The notes below the pieces were generated by a model. That model was not told the origin of the DNA and made no database searches. It worked only from the letters and a program-made list of their open reading frames with translations. This document shows positions 42,701 to 51,646 of a stretch of DNA of 64,000 bases, in pieces. Source of the DNA: Cliona cf. orientalis (taxonomy: Eukaryota > Porifera > Demospongiae > Clionaida > Clionaidae); NCBI GenBank assembly GCA_963930775.1, contig OZ005704.1, positions 1,426,001 to 1,490,000 on the forward strand, in the 5' to 3' direction. Position 1 is the first letter of the stretch. Each line of letters begins with the position of its first letter. Both the position numbers and the translations under genes were made by a program.

Positions 42701-45391
42701 ATCTTTGTAGCAAAATTTTCAAAATTTATCACCTCCTTTTTGAGCCTCTCAGCTTTTTCTCGTGGTTATTTCAAATTCATCTGCCAGAGCACTAGCTTCA
42801 TACTTTAGGACGATCTCTACACGTGATTTTTGCAGTCTTGGGCCCATCACGTTAGAGGCTCTTAGCACTGCCGCTTCACCTCCGTCCGTTTCTTCAACTC
42901 CGTCAGTTTCTATAGTGCTGCTGGTGTTGCTAGTGGATGCTGCAGCAATGCTGTCAAACAGGGCATCCCAGTTGCCACCGTGGGTGATCCACATATCATA
43001 GTCAGTGTCATTCTCGATAGTACAAGTTGACTGCATAATGTTTGAAATGCAGCAACCCATATATATGTGTTGGTATAGTCGTTTTGCTGCAGAAACTATT
43101 CTAGTGGACTGCTTTGTGTTGGCTTTATTAATACTCTCAAGGTATGAAGGCTTACAAGTGTCGGGTGATTTTGTCCGGATTTGTAAATAGCTTTAGCTAA
43201 TTGACATACATGTAGATCTCTCTGATTGATTTCCTCCTTTGCAATTAGTGGTCGTAGCAGATTTTATGAGGTATCTCACAACAATTATGTCATACATACA
43301 TATATGTACATACACGTGTACTTGCATCTTGTGAGCAAAAGTCAATACACAAATTCAAAACAAGCAAATTTTCTCAGTTGAAGCAGTTTTAATGATACAC
43401 TGCATTGTAGTAGTGCTTCTATTGTTTCTTTCATTCTGGATCCAGCTTTTGAAATACAAAATGCTCTGAAATGTTATAGTCTATGTTCGTAAAGAACCCA
43501 GTATTGCATCCCCTTCCATCGCACTGCAAGGTGTCCTTCAAAACATACACAATCCTCAACGTCTTGGGGTAAGTGCTTCTCCATTTGTATATCCCACCAG
43601 GACTAATCTTTTCCGTTTCGTCAGCACTTACAAAACTTGTGACCTCCCTTTTGAGCTTTTCCGCTTCTTCTTGCGACAAACCAAAGGTTTCTGCCAAAGC
43701 AGTGGCCGCGAACCGCTGGATGATCTCCATACGTGACATACTACCTCCCACCACATTAGGGGCACAGCTTTTTGCAGTTTCTTCTGTACCAATGCCGTCT
43801 GTTTCATCCACTGCCCCATCTGTCTGCTCTGTTCCTGCTGTCATAGCCCTGGCTGATGCTGCGGCAATGCTGTCTAGCAGGCCATTCCAGTTGCCACCAT
43901 GGGTCATCCAGACGTCAAAGTTAGTATCATTCTTGATTGTGCAACTTGACTCCATATTCAAACTGCCTAGTATAAAAACTTTCCTTCCTTATGAGACTTT
44001 GGCTGAGTATTATTTTGCTTTCTACTCTGCCTCTTAGCCTAGCCTCGCCTATGTAGAGTATAATATGGGGCGGATCTGTGGTCTGCTACACATGGAGTAC
44101 ATTACAATGATACTCTTGATAAGGAAGTTATCACATAAATTATGAGTAGTATATCCCAACAACACGCCCTTAACAAAGGCATTTGTGGTAACCATGAATG
44201 TTGCCTCTTGTAACTTGGGACTTGCTCTCATAGTCTATAGTTTGTGATAGTTGAGTTTTGTATTATTATGGTTAATTAACAGTATCGTGGTAGCTCATGC
44301 TACTGATCCACACTCTGTAATGATCTCTTATGTTAATTTTTTCCAGTTCTTCGACCAAAGGAAAAATCAAAGAGCAAAACATCTAAAGGTAACAGTCGCA
44401 CCTTTCTTGCACACATACTCAATACTCATAATCATTGCCATAATGCGGTTATCATCTCTTGGTTATCTTTTATTTTTTAGACCGCCTTGCACCCCATCCT
44501 CCTCTCCATCCTGCCGGCAGTGTGGAGTCGATAGCCCATGCTCTCAACAGAATCACTCAGAGACAGAACGCAAGGAAGTACGCAGCGAGGAGACCTCTGG
44601 TGGGTGCACTGAAGGCTGCTAGCCAACCCAGCATCGTAACCGATCGAACACTATCACAAGAGAGCTCTCAAGAACAGGATGGTATGGACTGCGATGTCCT
44701 TGCAACAAATTCTAATAACTCAAATAGCCGAGAGTACGTCACACCAGCTCCAAGCTATGATACAAAGGTCAATCGATCATACGAGTCGACTTTAGCAATC
44801 TCTGGTAGCGCAAGTATGTGGAGAAATTCTCCTTTTTATCCCCCAACTGCCCAAAATGCACAGTTAGCAGTTTCACAGGTCACACCAATCTCAGCAAATA
44901 CATGGACAAGTGCTTATGATGACACACCCCAATCTTCAACCCCTCACACCCGCCAATCTTTCAACAAAGACCACCCTTCAGTTTCCTCCCTCAACAATAG
45001 CAGACGTGTCGTTACCGGCATGAGTGCTGACACTGCAAAGCGTCACTACGGCAGCCCTGCCTCCCTAGACCTACTGCGTAGGATACAGTTGCACAACAAG
45101 GCCATCTCACGCTACATAGAAATGCAGAGACAGCACCAGACACCACCACCAACCTCTGGATCCGTCCATCAGTCGAGCTCAGTCTCCGCAAATCGGGGCT
45201 CTCGTTCGCACGATCATGGGGATAAGAAGCAGCCAACCCCCACCTCGTCCGAGTGTCATGACTACGGTACTAGTGCATCTGCACCCAGTTTCAAATTTGT
45301 TGTTCCTCGTCCCCCCTCGACCCCCAAGCCAAATTTCATGGCAGGGACTCAGCATAGAGGGGTCATCAGAACAGCTCCCGTTTCCATGTGA
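30798..45391 (+). CDS. TTLL5: Tubulin polyglutamylase TTLL5
   Basis: TTLL5 adds glutamate side chains to tubulin and other proteins, at basal bodies and cilia. Twenty-five exons join in frame to 3846 nt (1281 aa). Coding exons: 30798-30883, 30972-31093, 31338-31420, 31519-31625, 32265-32328, 32612-32678, 32741-32823, 32886-32955, 33028-33214, 33743-33942, 34093-34174, 36391-36452, 36535-36614, 36906-37039, 37248-37310, 37368-37421, 37495-37703, 37785-37890, 40525-40567, 40628-40780, 40969-41063, 41133-41719, 41887-42042, 44347-44388 and 44481-45391. The TTL domain has [60 protein letters not shown] and [20 protein letters not shown], with the metal-binding Glu in LEVNLSP. The rest is a long Ser/Pro-rich tail. 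Introns 11, 18 and 23 host a GH5 gene, a reverse transcriptase and two small genes. The orthology to TTLL5 rather than TTLL4 rests on length and tail. Confidence 0.93.
33215..33742. other. TTLL5 intron 9, poly-C polypyrimidine tract
   Basis: A 528-bp intron with no gene seen. Its acceptor is preceded by a pure C run (about 33727-33740). Confidence 0.5.
34314..35824 (-). CDS. Secreted GH5 family cellulase (endoglucanase), copy 1
   Basis: A secreted glycoside hydrolase family 5 enzyme expected to cleave beta-1,4-glucans. Three exons, 35687-35824, 34991-35470 and 34314-34760, give 1065 nt (354 aa). The signal peptide is hydrophobic ([18 protein letters not shown]). Family marks are [53 protein letters not shown] (acid/base Glu about residue 176), WHSYNF and ATEFGEND (nucleophile Glu about residue 287). 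The whole gene lies antisense inside TTLL5 intron 11. The closest relative in the window is the copy at 47643, with the same exon structure. Animal GH5 genes of this type may be ancient or transferred; the sequence alone does not decide. Confidence 0.9.
36049..36125. repeat. Two-copy tandem repeat of about 38 bp
   Basis: The unit tgtcactcctattatagygtgcctggctgtgc is present twice in a row with one main difference, inside TTLL5 intron 11 upstream of the GH5 gene. Confidence 0.8.
36737..36876. repeat. MITE with perfect 12-bp terminal inverted repeats
   Basis: The ends atacaatgcatg and catgcattgtat are exact reverse complements around a 140-bp non-coding element. If the outer TA is a target duplication, the element fits the Tc1/mariner-type stowaway pattern. 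A diverged relative is at 55364-56145. It lies in TTLL5 intron 13. Confidence 0.75.
37895..40080 (+). mobile_element. Penelope-like (non-LTR) retroelement in TTLL5 intron 18
   Basis: The element is inserted in the sense orientation in a TTLL5 intron. It has one long reading frame and a short 3' tail; 'aacatccgggattcgtgag' near 40059-40077 probably marks its 3' end. No LTRs are visible. Boundaries are approximate and no target-site duplication was identified. Confidence 0.6.
37937..39901 (+). CDS. Reverse transcriptase ORF of a Penelope-like element
   Basis: An uninterrupted frame of 654 residues from the ATG at 37937. RT landmarks are [48 protein letters not shown] (motif A, catalytic Asp), [18 protein letters not shown] (motif B), RYIDDLL (motif C, catalytic DD) and YLDLEI. 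This set is typical of Penelope-like and related RTs of marine invertebrates. Residues between motif A and motif B are few (about 25), whereas relatives I recall have some 60 more, so an in-frame internal loss is likely. No GIY-YIG endonuclease is visible at the C-terminus. A transcribed but defective copy, or an EN-lacking lineage, are both possible. Confidence 0.8.
   Translation: MVHVLLEQKIPKYIPLIIKDLASFRLGLHKAPKITKTDNTAKTFLKVPFHNKGLEMINLSQILHSKPVKESIPSFIQNQTPPTISYSYTKTIAGKIFNFKQSIKDLDFETGTKNFSCDCHVSDFKYEPAGHVVTGNLGIVENRKLRKLISKGPSYREQNNINWDTNLKIIKKAVRAYKIKWAKKDRVDSRTLDEWECRIIETVQARIDRLRKKGKNQRKKHVLSDLECKKYLEYFQKHFVLVPADKASNNVLVVCKKYYLDVVLKELSTKNGTSPQTYTPCGAHVDHLVAEHIEFLIKQNIRIPTDMKQLPAFYWLPKMHKNPIGSRFIAASSACTTKPLSQLLTSSLKLITIHFKQYCAGIARNTGVNCFWIINNAAEVLKKLKKLNRTKGARHFDSFDFSTLYTNIPHDLLLDSISQLISEAYRIRQTIGIPMGTDCAPLLANLFLFYYEYNFMKEKLKHNSQIAKLFSNTFRYIDDLLTLNNPTFEQEIRNIYPRQLELKRTTETDSRLSYLDLEINISDRRFTTAVFDKRDNFSFHIVNFPHMDSNIPSKPAYGVYISQLIRIGRICDSYENFYTRHHKLTCRLVKQGFLFDKLVTTFKTFCSRYPEIFSKFKISIRKHVQDGICLPTVAISSLPNKVNIRSRSSKKILV
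42529..43060 (-). pseudogene. Interrupted paralogue of the small gene at 43431
   Basis: The two halves align end to end with the neighbouring intact gene: [20 protein letters not shown] at the start and [19 protein letters not shown] near the end. The reading frame is interrupted once in the middle. The copy begins with MGCCISN, a classic myristoylation/palmitoylation-like N-terminus that the intact copy lacks. No recognised family, no signal peptide, and no function is proposed. It lies antisense in TTLL5 intron 23, about 370 bp from its paralogue. Confidence 0.6.
43431..43955 (-). CDS. Small intronless protein of unknown family
   Basis: I do not recognise this family. The ATG at 43953-43955 opens a 174-residue frame with no signal peptide or membrane segment. 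Features: a Cys/Asn-rich start ([20 protein letters not shown]), an Ala/Thr/Glu-rich linker (residues 35-65), a helical charged segment ([18 protein letters not shown]) and a C-terminal beta-like region ([19 protein letters not shown]) ending KLDPE. A TATA-like tttttata lies just upstream. It is antisense in TTLL5 intron 23 next to an interrupted paralogue at 42529, so the pair arose by local duplication. The conserved segments are shared by both copies, which supports a real protein. Confidence 0.65.
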   Translation of the reverse strand: MESSCTIKNDTNFDVWMTHGGNWNGLLDSIAAASARAMTAGTEQTDGAVDETDGIGTEETAKSCAPNVVGGSMSRMEIIQRFAATALAETFGLSQEEAEKLKREVTSFVSADETEKISPGGIYKWRSTYPKTLRIVYVLKDTLQCDGRGCNTGFFTNIDYNISEHFVFQKLDPE

Positions 45392-45488
45392 TTCTTTGCA
45401 TTGTTTAGTATTATTATAATAATAATATTATGCATTTTCACAATGAGGTGGTCACTCAATGGTCCACACACTCTACAAAACTGTTGAG

Positions 45489-45500
45489 TACGCATGCGCA
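45489..45500. promoter_or_regulatory. NRF-1-like palindrome upstream of the 7TM gene
   Basis: tacgcatgcgca lies about 110 bp upstream of the 7TM ATG, in the 219-bp gap after the TTLL5 stop. Confidence 0.4.
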
Positions 45501-45610
45501 TTAGATATGCACGTAACGTGCGGTGCAAAATGAAACCTAAACAAGGTACTAATTGGCTAGGGTTCATGTAGGTCAATTCGGTCAAGAAACTTACTAATGA
45601 GAGTTCCATC

Positions 45611-46717
45611 ATGTTTAGCAGCAGCAGCAGCAGTCAGTTCAATTTAGATTGTACAAATTTCACAGAAGGCCAACTCAAAAGCCTCAATTTAACCAGGAGT
45701 GTTACTGCTGCAGTCTGTGCATTGCTGTTACTCGCTATCTCTGTACTTCTCATTTCGTACGGTCACAGAGCCTTTTCCAGCAGGTTTCAAAGACTTTATT
45801 TCTACCTACTGATTGTCACATTCTTGGTTGAGCTCTTCATCTCTCTCAGTGTTGAGCGTCAGTTTCAGTACAGTGGACAGGACGATGTCTGTGTCTTCCT
45901 TGGGTTCACTACCGAATGGCTAAGTGTTGCACAAATGTTCTACACTTTTGAGATTATCATCTATCTATTTTGCATGGTCATCTTTACAATTCAAAAGAAT
46001 CGATTCCAAGTATCAAAGATCTGCCAGAGGCTTACAGAAGCATTGCTAACTGTCTTGCCCGTGGTACTAGCATTCGTCTTTTCTTGGGAGCCATACATGA
46101 GTGGAAACCAGTACGGTCTTGCTGGCCCATTCTGCTGGATCAGGTCGGAGGATGAAAATTGCAACCACGTTGGTACGAGAGACCAGATGATCTATTACGG
46201 TCTGTACGAAATACTAGGATTTACAGGAATCATTGCCCACATAGTATTTGCTATTGTATACTGTAGATTGGCTTCCTCTTGGAAAGAAGCAAGATACCTT
46301 CTACGGCAAACCTTGATAGTGATGGTGTTTCAGTTTGCCTATACTATCACAATAACATTTCAGCTTGGCGTTAGATTGTATACTGGCTTGAGCAAACTCC
46401 AAAGTCCCTACGCTCTGTGGTTAACATTCACGGCCGTCAGTCCCATACGACAGCTGCTATTCCCCGTTGGTTGCATCATATGTTTCTACCCTTTGAAGAC
46501 TATGCTCCTGGAATATTTCAGGAAGATGCAAAGGTGTTGCTATAAGGGCCAAAGCAGCAGTTACGTTGAAATTGAAAATCCCCATTTCGTGGAGCATCCA
46601 ACTGTTCCCCAGTCCACCAGGATTTCCCAACCAAGTAGTACCTTTTTTAATGTACCCCATCCTGATGAATCTACTACTGGTGTGTTAGAAACCAGTCGGC
46701 TTGTTTCAAAAGAATAA
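45611..46717 (+). CDS. Intronless seven-transmembrane receptor
   Basis: A single exon of 368 residues with about seven hydrophobic segments: SVTAAVCALLLLAISVLLIS, FYLLIVTFLVELFISL, FYTFEIIIYLFCMVIF, ALLTVLPVVLAFVF, EILGFTGIIAHIVFAIV, TLIVMVFQFAYTITITF and the region of VSPIRQLLFPVGCIICFYPL. The N-terminus is short, with NFT and NLT glycosylation sequons before helix 1. The C-terminal tail is Ser/Thr-rich. Cysteines lie in the first and second extracellular loops, as in GPCRs. There is no DRY or NPxxY motif, so it is not a standard rhodopsin-class receptor. The architecture is closer to the secretin/cAMP-receptor-like group. The ligand is unknown. Intronless GPCR genes are common in animals. 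Confidence 0.75.
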   Translation: MFSSSSSSQFNLDCTNFTEGQLKSLNLTRSVTAAVCALLLLAISVLLISYGHRAFSSRFQRLYFYLLIVTFLVELFISLSVERQFQYSGQDDVCVFLGFTTEWLSVAQMFYTFEIIIYLFCMVIFTIQKNRFQVSKICQRLTEALLTVLPVVLAFVFSWEPYMSGNQYGLAGPFCWIRSEDENCNHVGTRDQMIYYGLYEILGFTGIIAHIVFAIVYCRLASSWKEARYLLRQTLIVMVFQFAYTITITFQLGVRLYTGLSKLQSPYALWLTFTAVSPIRQLLFPVGCIICFYPLKTMLLEYFRKMQRCCYKGQSSSYVEIENPHFVEHPTVPQSTRISQPSSTFFNVPHPDESTTGVLETSRLVSKE

Positions 46718-46960
46718 CTAACTACTATAATTGTATATTATACAGAAGAATTTCAAGTGTAGCTTTCAATAAGACATTGTATGCTATCATCTGAGATGCT
46801 AATCATTGTCACACTGCTCATAATGACTTCGTTGTTTATCATGCATCAATTATATTGAAAGCAGCAATGGATATCATATTCAGCCTGGTCGGAAGAGTGG
46901 TCACGTTAAGTCCTGCCCAGTGGTATAGTGGTGTGCAGCTGTGGTTGCCATTCTGTGCCT

Positions 46961-47100
46961 TGCTGGTCAGTTGTCAATGCAGTGACAGTGTAAACAGGCA
47001 GTGGCTCTCAAGTGCATAATTCAGTTTAAAGGCTTTCAGTTAATACAGTGGCATAGGCAGGTGCCTTCCCCCTACGTATACGCCTATATCCGTGCACTGG
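46961..47100. repeat. Dispersed repeat A, uninterrupted copy
   Basis: The stretch from gctggtcagtt to cctacg..cctatat..tgcactgg matches 55309-55363 plus 56164-56240, where it is split by a nested insertion. Confidence 0.75.
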
Positions 47101-47112
47101 AGTACCTCAGAT

Positions 47113-47165
47113 GCTAGCCTCATCTCCAGGCCCCTCCCAATGGGAGGAGCCTGGGGACGAGGCTA
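47113..47165. repeat. Short foldback element
   Basis: Arms of about 25 bp (ctagcctcatctccaggccc and its partner ending ggggacgaggctac) are nearly perfect reverse complements. Same family as 16740 and 50856. Confidence 0.75.
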
Positions 47166-47365
47166 CTCAGGACATGTATAAGCTTATGGTAGTATGTATC
47201 TAGTTCAATACTCCTGATATTGAGCAGGCATACACACTGAGATATGCTATAGATCTACATGTGCATGAGTCATGCATGCGTGTAGTGGTGAGGGTTCTGC
47301 ACTCCTGTGCATTCATTGTTCAGGCATCAACTGCCACCATAATAGTACACTCAAACAAGCCACTG

Positions 47366-47555
47366 GACCAAAAATATAATTTCCTTTATGTCGTGCTTAC
47401 CAAAACATGCATGAGCTTTCCGACACATGTTTGGTAGAGGATAGGTCAGAGTTTTTGTATAAATGAAATGTATACATATAGAAAAATTTTTCCCTTTCCT
47501 ACACATTTCCTACATGCATAAAATCCGAGTAGCTATTTGTCTAGTGAGTGATATT
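47366..47555. repeat. Dispersed repeat, copy 2
   Basis: Colinear with 14766-14945, sharing ttatgtcgtgcttaccaaaa, aaatgaaat and ttttcgtctagtgat-type ends, with indels. Confidence 0.75.
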
Positions 47556-47642
47556 GCCCTATTTTAAGAATAATCTCAACTCATTCATACAATACAACAT
47601 CATACGTAATACCTCTGACATAATACATTATTATGACAGTAA

Positions 47643-48952
47643 TTAAAAAGATGCATAATGTTCTTTGATAGCAGCTCCATATGCAGTCGAAGTTCCATTG
47701 TTATCATAGCTGCTGATGAGAGCCGGTCCACCCTTGCAGTCCCATGTGTTGAAGGTCCATGCCAGGTAGTTCCCACCAGCGTTAGCATCCAGCCACTTCA
47801 TCACCGACGTCACATAGCCTCCTGCACAGTCATTCTCTCCTATCTCAGTTGTGACTACAGGGTACTTATCGGCCACTGGCTTGATGTACTGGTTCCAGCA
47901 GGTCTCATCTTTACAGTAGTTGAAGTTATAGCTGTGCCAGGCTGCTCCAATGTTGCTCATGGGATCTTTAGGAGCATATTGAACCCACTGTGCTAGGGAG
48001 TTCGAGTACGACAGACCTCCAAGAAGGATCAGATTTTTGACGCCTACTCTTCGGACAGTACTCACTAATTCTTGCATTCCAGCAGCCTATCATGAGTGGA
48101 AAATTAGTGACACATTTCTAGCATGCTAATATAACATATAATTAAGCTTAGACATTGTATTCATAACTATCACAATGCCAGCAGCGTTACAAATTTGGAG
48201 TAGACTCTATGGACTATACATAGTGAACGCAAGTCTAAGGTCTTAAATCATTAATACCATGATCACGACATTATAGCAGTGGTACCTGGTATTTTACTCC
48301 ACTGCATGAGCCTCCGTCCCTCCAACACTTCCAGCCCTCATCGCTGTTCCACTGATTGTTATCAGGGTACGGTTCATTGAATAACTCAAAAATGATCTTG
48401 TCATTGCCCGAAAAATGTTGTGCCACTGATTTCCAAAAATCAATAGAGTGGTCCCTGTCAGGCATTGGTTGCTGTCCAGTTGCCCTCTGTGAGCCTGGAG
48501 CTGTCCAGTGGAGCTCTAGGATAGCTATAATTCCTTCGCTGGTAAACATATTGACGTAGCTGGTTATATTGTTGACGTAGTTTTGTCCAGAGTACTGAGC
48601 TTTGACTCCATTGATGCCCAGCCAGCAGTCCTCGTTTAGTGGTACTCGGACGGCATTAGCCTTCCAAGCTTTGAAGCTCTGCACCAGTGACATGTTATGG
48701 GAGCCATCAAAGAACCCCCAGCCTTGGATACAGGCATACTCTGATCCAGCATGGTTCAGTCCCTATGGCAAATGATCTTCACATGATCATAGCTAATTGT
48801 GAGGGATTGCTTACTCTAATCTGAACTTGCTGATTTTTGTGGTTGACTAATTTGTTTCCAGCTGCTCTTATGCCAGTCAGATCAGTGGAGCAATGAGCTG
48901 CTAGGAGACTGCTAGCAAGGAGGCACAAAGGGTAGAGAAGTGCTGGCCTCAT
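47643..48952 (-). CDS. Secreted GH5 family cellulase (endoglucanase), copy 2
   Basis: Paralogue of the gene at 34314, with the same three-exon structure: 48815-48952, 48286-48762 and 47643-48086, totalling 1059 nt (352 aa). It has a signal peptide (LLYPLCLLASSLLAAHC). Catalytic motifs are intact: FELFNEPY with the acid/base Glu and TTEIGEND with the nucleophile Glu. [34 protein letters not shown] and WHSYNF are shared. Intron positions and phases (0 and 0) match copy 1, so the pair arose by gene duplication after the introns were in place. Coding divergence is moderate while structure is conserved, suggesting both are under selection. Confidence 0.9.
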
Positions 48953-49314
48953 CTTTGTAATAATAATTAATCCTTATGAGGCTGTGCACAATGGCAACCA
49001 AGCATTGTTCTTGACACGTCATTTACCATTCCTTTTTTGGACTGTCTGCATAAATTAACTGTATACTAGCTGATCCAAGGTAAGGCAGCCATATTATTAT
49101 TTTATTGCCGCCAGTGTGATCATGGCTACATTATGGATTACCATGACAACACCATGCAAAACCATTAATTTTGTTGAGACTAACTGGTAATAATCACTGA
49201 AAATTTGTGAAAATTGGTATAAATGAAATTCCACAAATTATAGTACAAAGTGATAAAAACATCTAAGTATACAAATATTTGGATATGAATGTGCCATAGC
49301 ATGATAGAAATGGT
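48953..49314. other. Intergenic region, nothing seen
   Basis: 362 bp between the GH5 copy 2 start and the PPP1R36 stop, both on the minus strand. AT-rich with no clear motif or repeat. It should hold the GH5 promoter and PPP1R36 3' UTR. Confidence 0.4.
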
Positions 49315-51361
49315 CTAAATGTCAGCATCAATATCATCAACATCCATAAGTCCACCGCTCGCATTGTCTTCGTAAATGTCATCTGTCATCTCAGACTCTC
49401 CATCTTCGCATTCTGACTCTTCCTCTTCTTCTGATCGCTCAATGTAGCGGAGTGTCTCAGGATCATAGTCCGATAGGGGCTGTCCAATGATTCCTAGCTT
49501 CTCAGGAGGACTAGAATAGCATTGGGTTATTAATAAACTTGATATGCCATTGAAATGATCAAACTACCTTTCCTGCTTGGGTAGAAGTGGACCTTTCTTC
49601 TTTCTGATAAAGATAAATTTATTAAAATTTGCTTTGATTATTTTATTACTTACTTGGATGGTTTGTATGGAGATTCAAATGCCCATGCTGTCTTTTCCCG
49701 GGTGGATGGGAAGTAATTGACCATGAGTGGCGATCGAAGACTACATAACAACACATGTGCTCATACACAGCTTTAGATAATCAATATACTATAGCTAGCT
49801 TACTTTCTTAGTGATCCAACTGTTGGTCTGTCATAGTATATCCGATAAGAGAGGCTGTGAAAGGGGCAGTAGCTTGATTTAGTGAACAATGTCCACTAAC
49901 TTAGCAGCTTACTATTCATCACTGTCTTTATAGATCGTCCCCAACCCTTCCAGTTCAACCAAAAAATCTGGACAAGTTACAAAATTTAAGAAGGAAATTT
50001 TACTACTAGTATTTATTACCATCATCACTTTCTTTGAAATCTTTGTTGAAAGCTGAAGATCTGAGAATTCTGCAGCATTTTGATGATTAACAATAATTTC
50101 AGACTGATTGCCAATCTACCTTCCAATTTCATCATGGATAGCTTTCCAGTGCTCATAGCCAAATGTTACCCATGTGATATACATTGTGAACTCATAGATT
50201 GTCTATATGCACACAGTATATAATACAGTATTATCGGGTATTGAATGAAAGTATTGTATATACCTCATATAAGTGTTGATCAGTATGCGTCTTCGATACT
50301 TTTGATCTGCAGATTTGTCCGCCATTAATATCTGATGTTACATTGATTGGTTACCTACCTTCCTGCTTTTGTGTGGTGGCTGTTTCTGTGTCCTAAACCG
50401 AGCACAAAACCCATGTAGATGTGTCCTAAGTTGGTCTGCCTCTGTCTCAGCTGATATTCACACTTTTTCAGTCTTTCACGAGCTGTTTTACCTAGTGACC
50501 TGCAATATCAGGGACGATTCTCCGTAGCTAGCTGTCTACTACCACTGTCACTGTATATCATCGTACCCTGGAGTGTGGACGTTTTCATCATTCTTTGCTT
50601 CATCGTACTCTAAATATGACTCAAAGTACATCAGTACTGCCCATAGAAAGCTGTTCATTTGTTCAGTCCTATAATGGATTACCCAAAGTTATAGCAACGT
50701 AGTCTTAATATTTGCTTAATATACACCTGCAGCATTCATCAAATATTGAAGCAGTTCTCTTTTTCATCTTTCTGACTAAATCTTCACTGATGAGTCCAAC
50801 TGCGACAGCTGTATCACCAAGAAGACAATGAAGACTGATTACATTATAGACTGAGTTAGCCTTGTACCCAGGCCCTTTGAGGAGGAAATTAAAAGGGCCT
50901 GGGTACGAGGCTAAGACTGAGTGTGAATGTGTATAGATCTACCTTTCACATCATCTAAAGTGACGGTCCTTTCTGCCACCTTCTCTCTCTCTTGAGCCTG
51001 AGTAGCTTTGGCTTTCATTTCTTTCACCTCCTGCTTGAAATCCATTAAGGTAGAGGAGAGCCATGGGCGAGATTTCCTTCGAGACATTCGTCTCCTGTTC
51101 ATTGCAAGATATAAGCATAATATTATAATCACGATGCTCAAAGTTATTATGTACTTACTTTTGGAAAATGAGCTGGCCTGAAGGCTCATGCCACGCCCAC
51201 CTTCCTTTCTCCACCATGTTCACAGGAGGAAGAAACCCGCTGTAGCTGGAGCTCTGCAGAAAAGCAAAGCAAGTGACACCAATCAGATTATTAGGCTGCT
51301 ATCGCCTCTGCTCCAATCCACCGTATAATTATCATACCTGAAAGGATTGTCGGGAAGCCAT
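49315..51361 (-). CDS. PPP1R36: PPP1R36-like protein phosphatase 1 regulatory subunit
   Basis: Fourteen small minus-strand exons join in frame to 1197 nt (398 aa): 51338-51361, 51159-51253, 50943-51094, 50727-50808, 50567-50668, 50359-50499, 50264-50306, 50120-50202, 50020-50069, 49913-49967, 49804-49854, 49654-49740, 49568-49603 and 49315-49510. Identification rests on landmarks shared with human PPP1R36: RTVTLDDVK, the YEFTMYITWVTFGYEHW region, LRSPLMVNYFPSTREKTAWAFE and GIIGQPLSDYDPETL. The human protein binds PP1 and has been linked to spermatogenesis and autophagy. The C-terminal 45 residues are very acidic (SEEEEESECEDGES). Divergent with ASPG, sharing a 285-bp promoter region that contains a perfect NRF-1-like palindrome. 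Exon 4 uses an acceptor next to a gatacag. Confidence 0.85.
50856..50914. repeat. Foldback element with 7-bp target-site duplication
   Basis: Arms ttagccttgtacccaggccc (50856 on) and its reverse complement (ending 50914) enclose about 15 bp. The flanks gactgag (immediately left) and gactgag (immediately right) are identical, which indicates transposition. It lies in an intron of the PPP1R36-like gene. Confidence 0.8.
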
Positions 51362-51646
51362 AGTTGTTGTTTTGCACGATTCAGAAGTAAGTGGGTGGGG
51401 CTGCGATGACGTCGTCGTCGACGGCGTAGTGATCAAGATGCGCATGCGCGCTGGTATGATCAGGTGACCGACCAGACCGGACACACCTGTCACACACCCC
51501 CAGCAATGGATGGAATATTAATAACAAAGCCAATCATCGTTTCCTGTAACGCGCAACGCATCAACACGTACACATCAAAGCCATTGATTACGAAACGCTT
51601 CTAGCCTTGCGTGGACAAAAAGGCACGGCTTTCTTCACAGAGCGTC
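51362..51646. promoter_or_regulatory. Bidirectional promoter, PPP1R36 / ASPG, with NRF-1-like palindrome
   Basis: The divergent ATGs are 285 bp apart. TGCGCATGCGCG lies at 51439-51450, with tgacgtcgtcgtcgacg (CRE-like TGACGTC core) at about 51409-51425. Confidence 0.55.

Larger units (their letters stand above)
46718..47642. other. Intergenic region with three dispersed repeats
   Basis: About 0.9 kb between the 7TM stop and the GH5 stop. It contains repeat A (46961-47100), a foldback element (47113-47165) and the second copy of the repeat at 14766 (47366-47555). No gene is visible. Confidence 0.5.

Noticed and set aside
44251-44622. Separate gene with a hydrophobic middle
   Set aside because: It overlaps TTLL5 exons 24 and 25 in the wrong frame. 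The TTLL5 frame fits both neighbours and splice sites.
51611-51646. Upstream ASPG start
   Set aside because: The frame opens with GTG at 51611. The ATG at 51647 is the first in frame.
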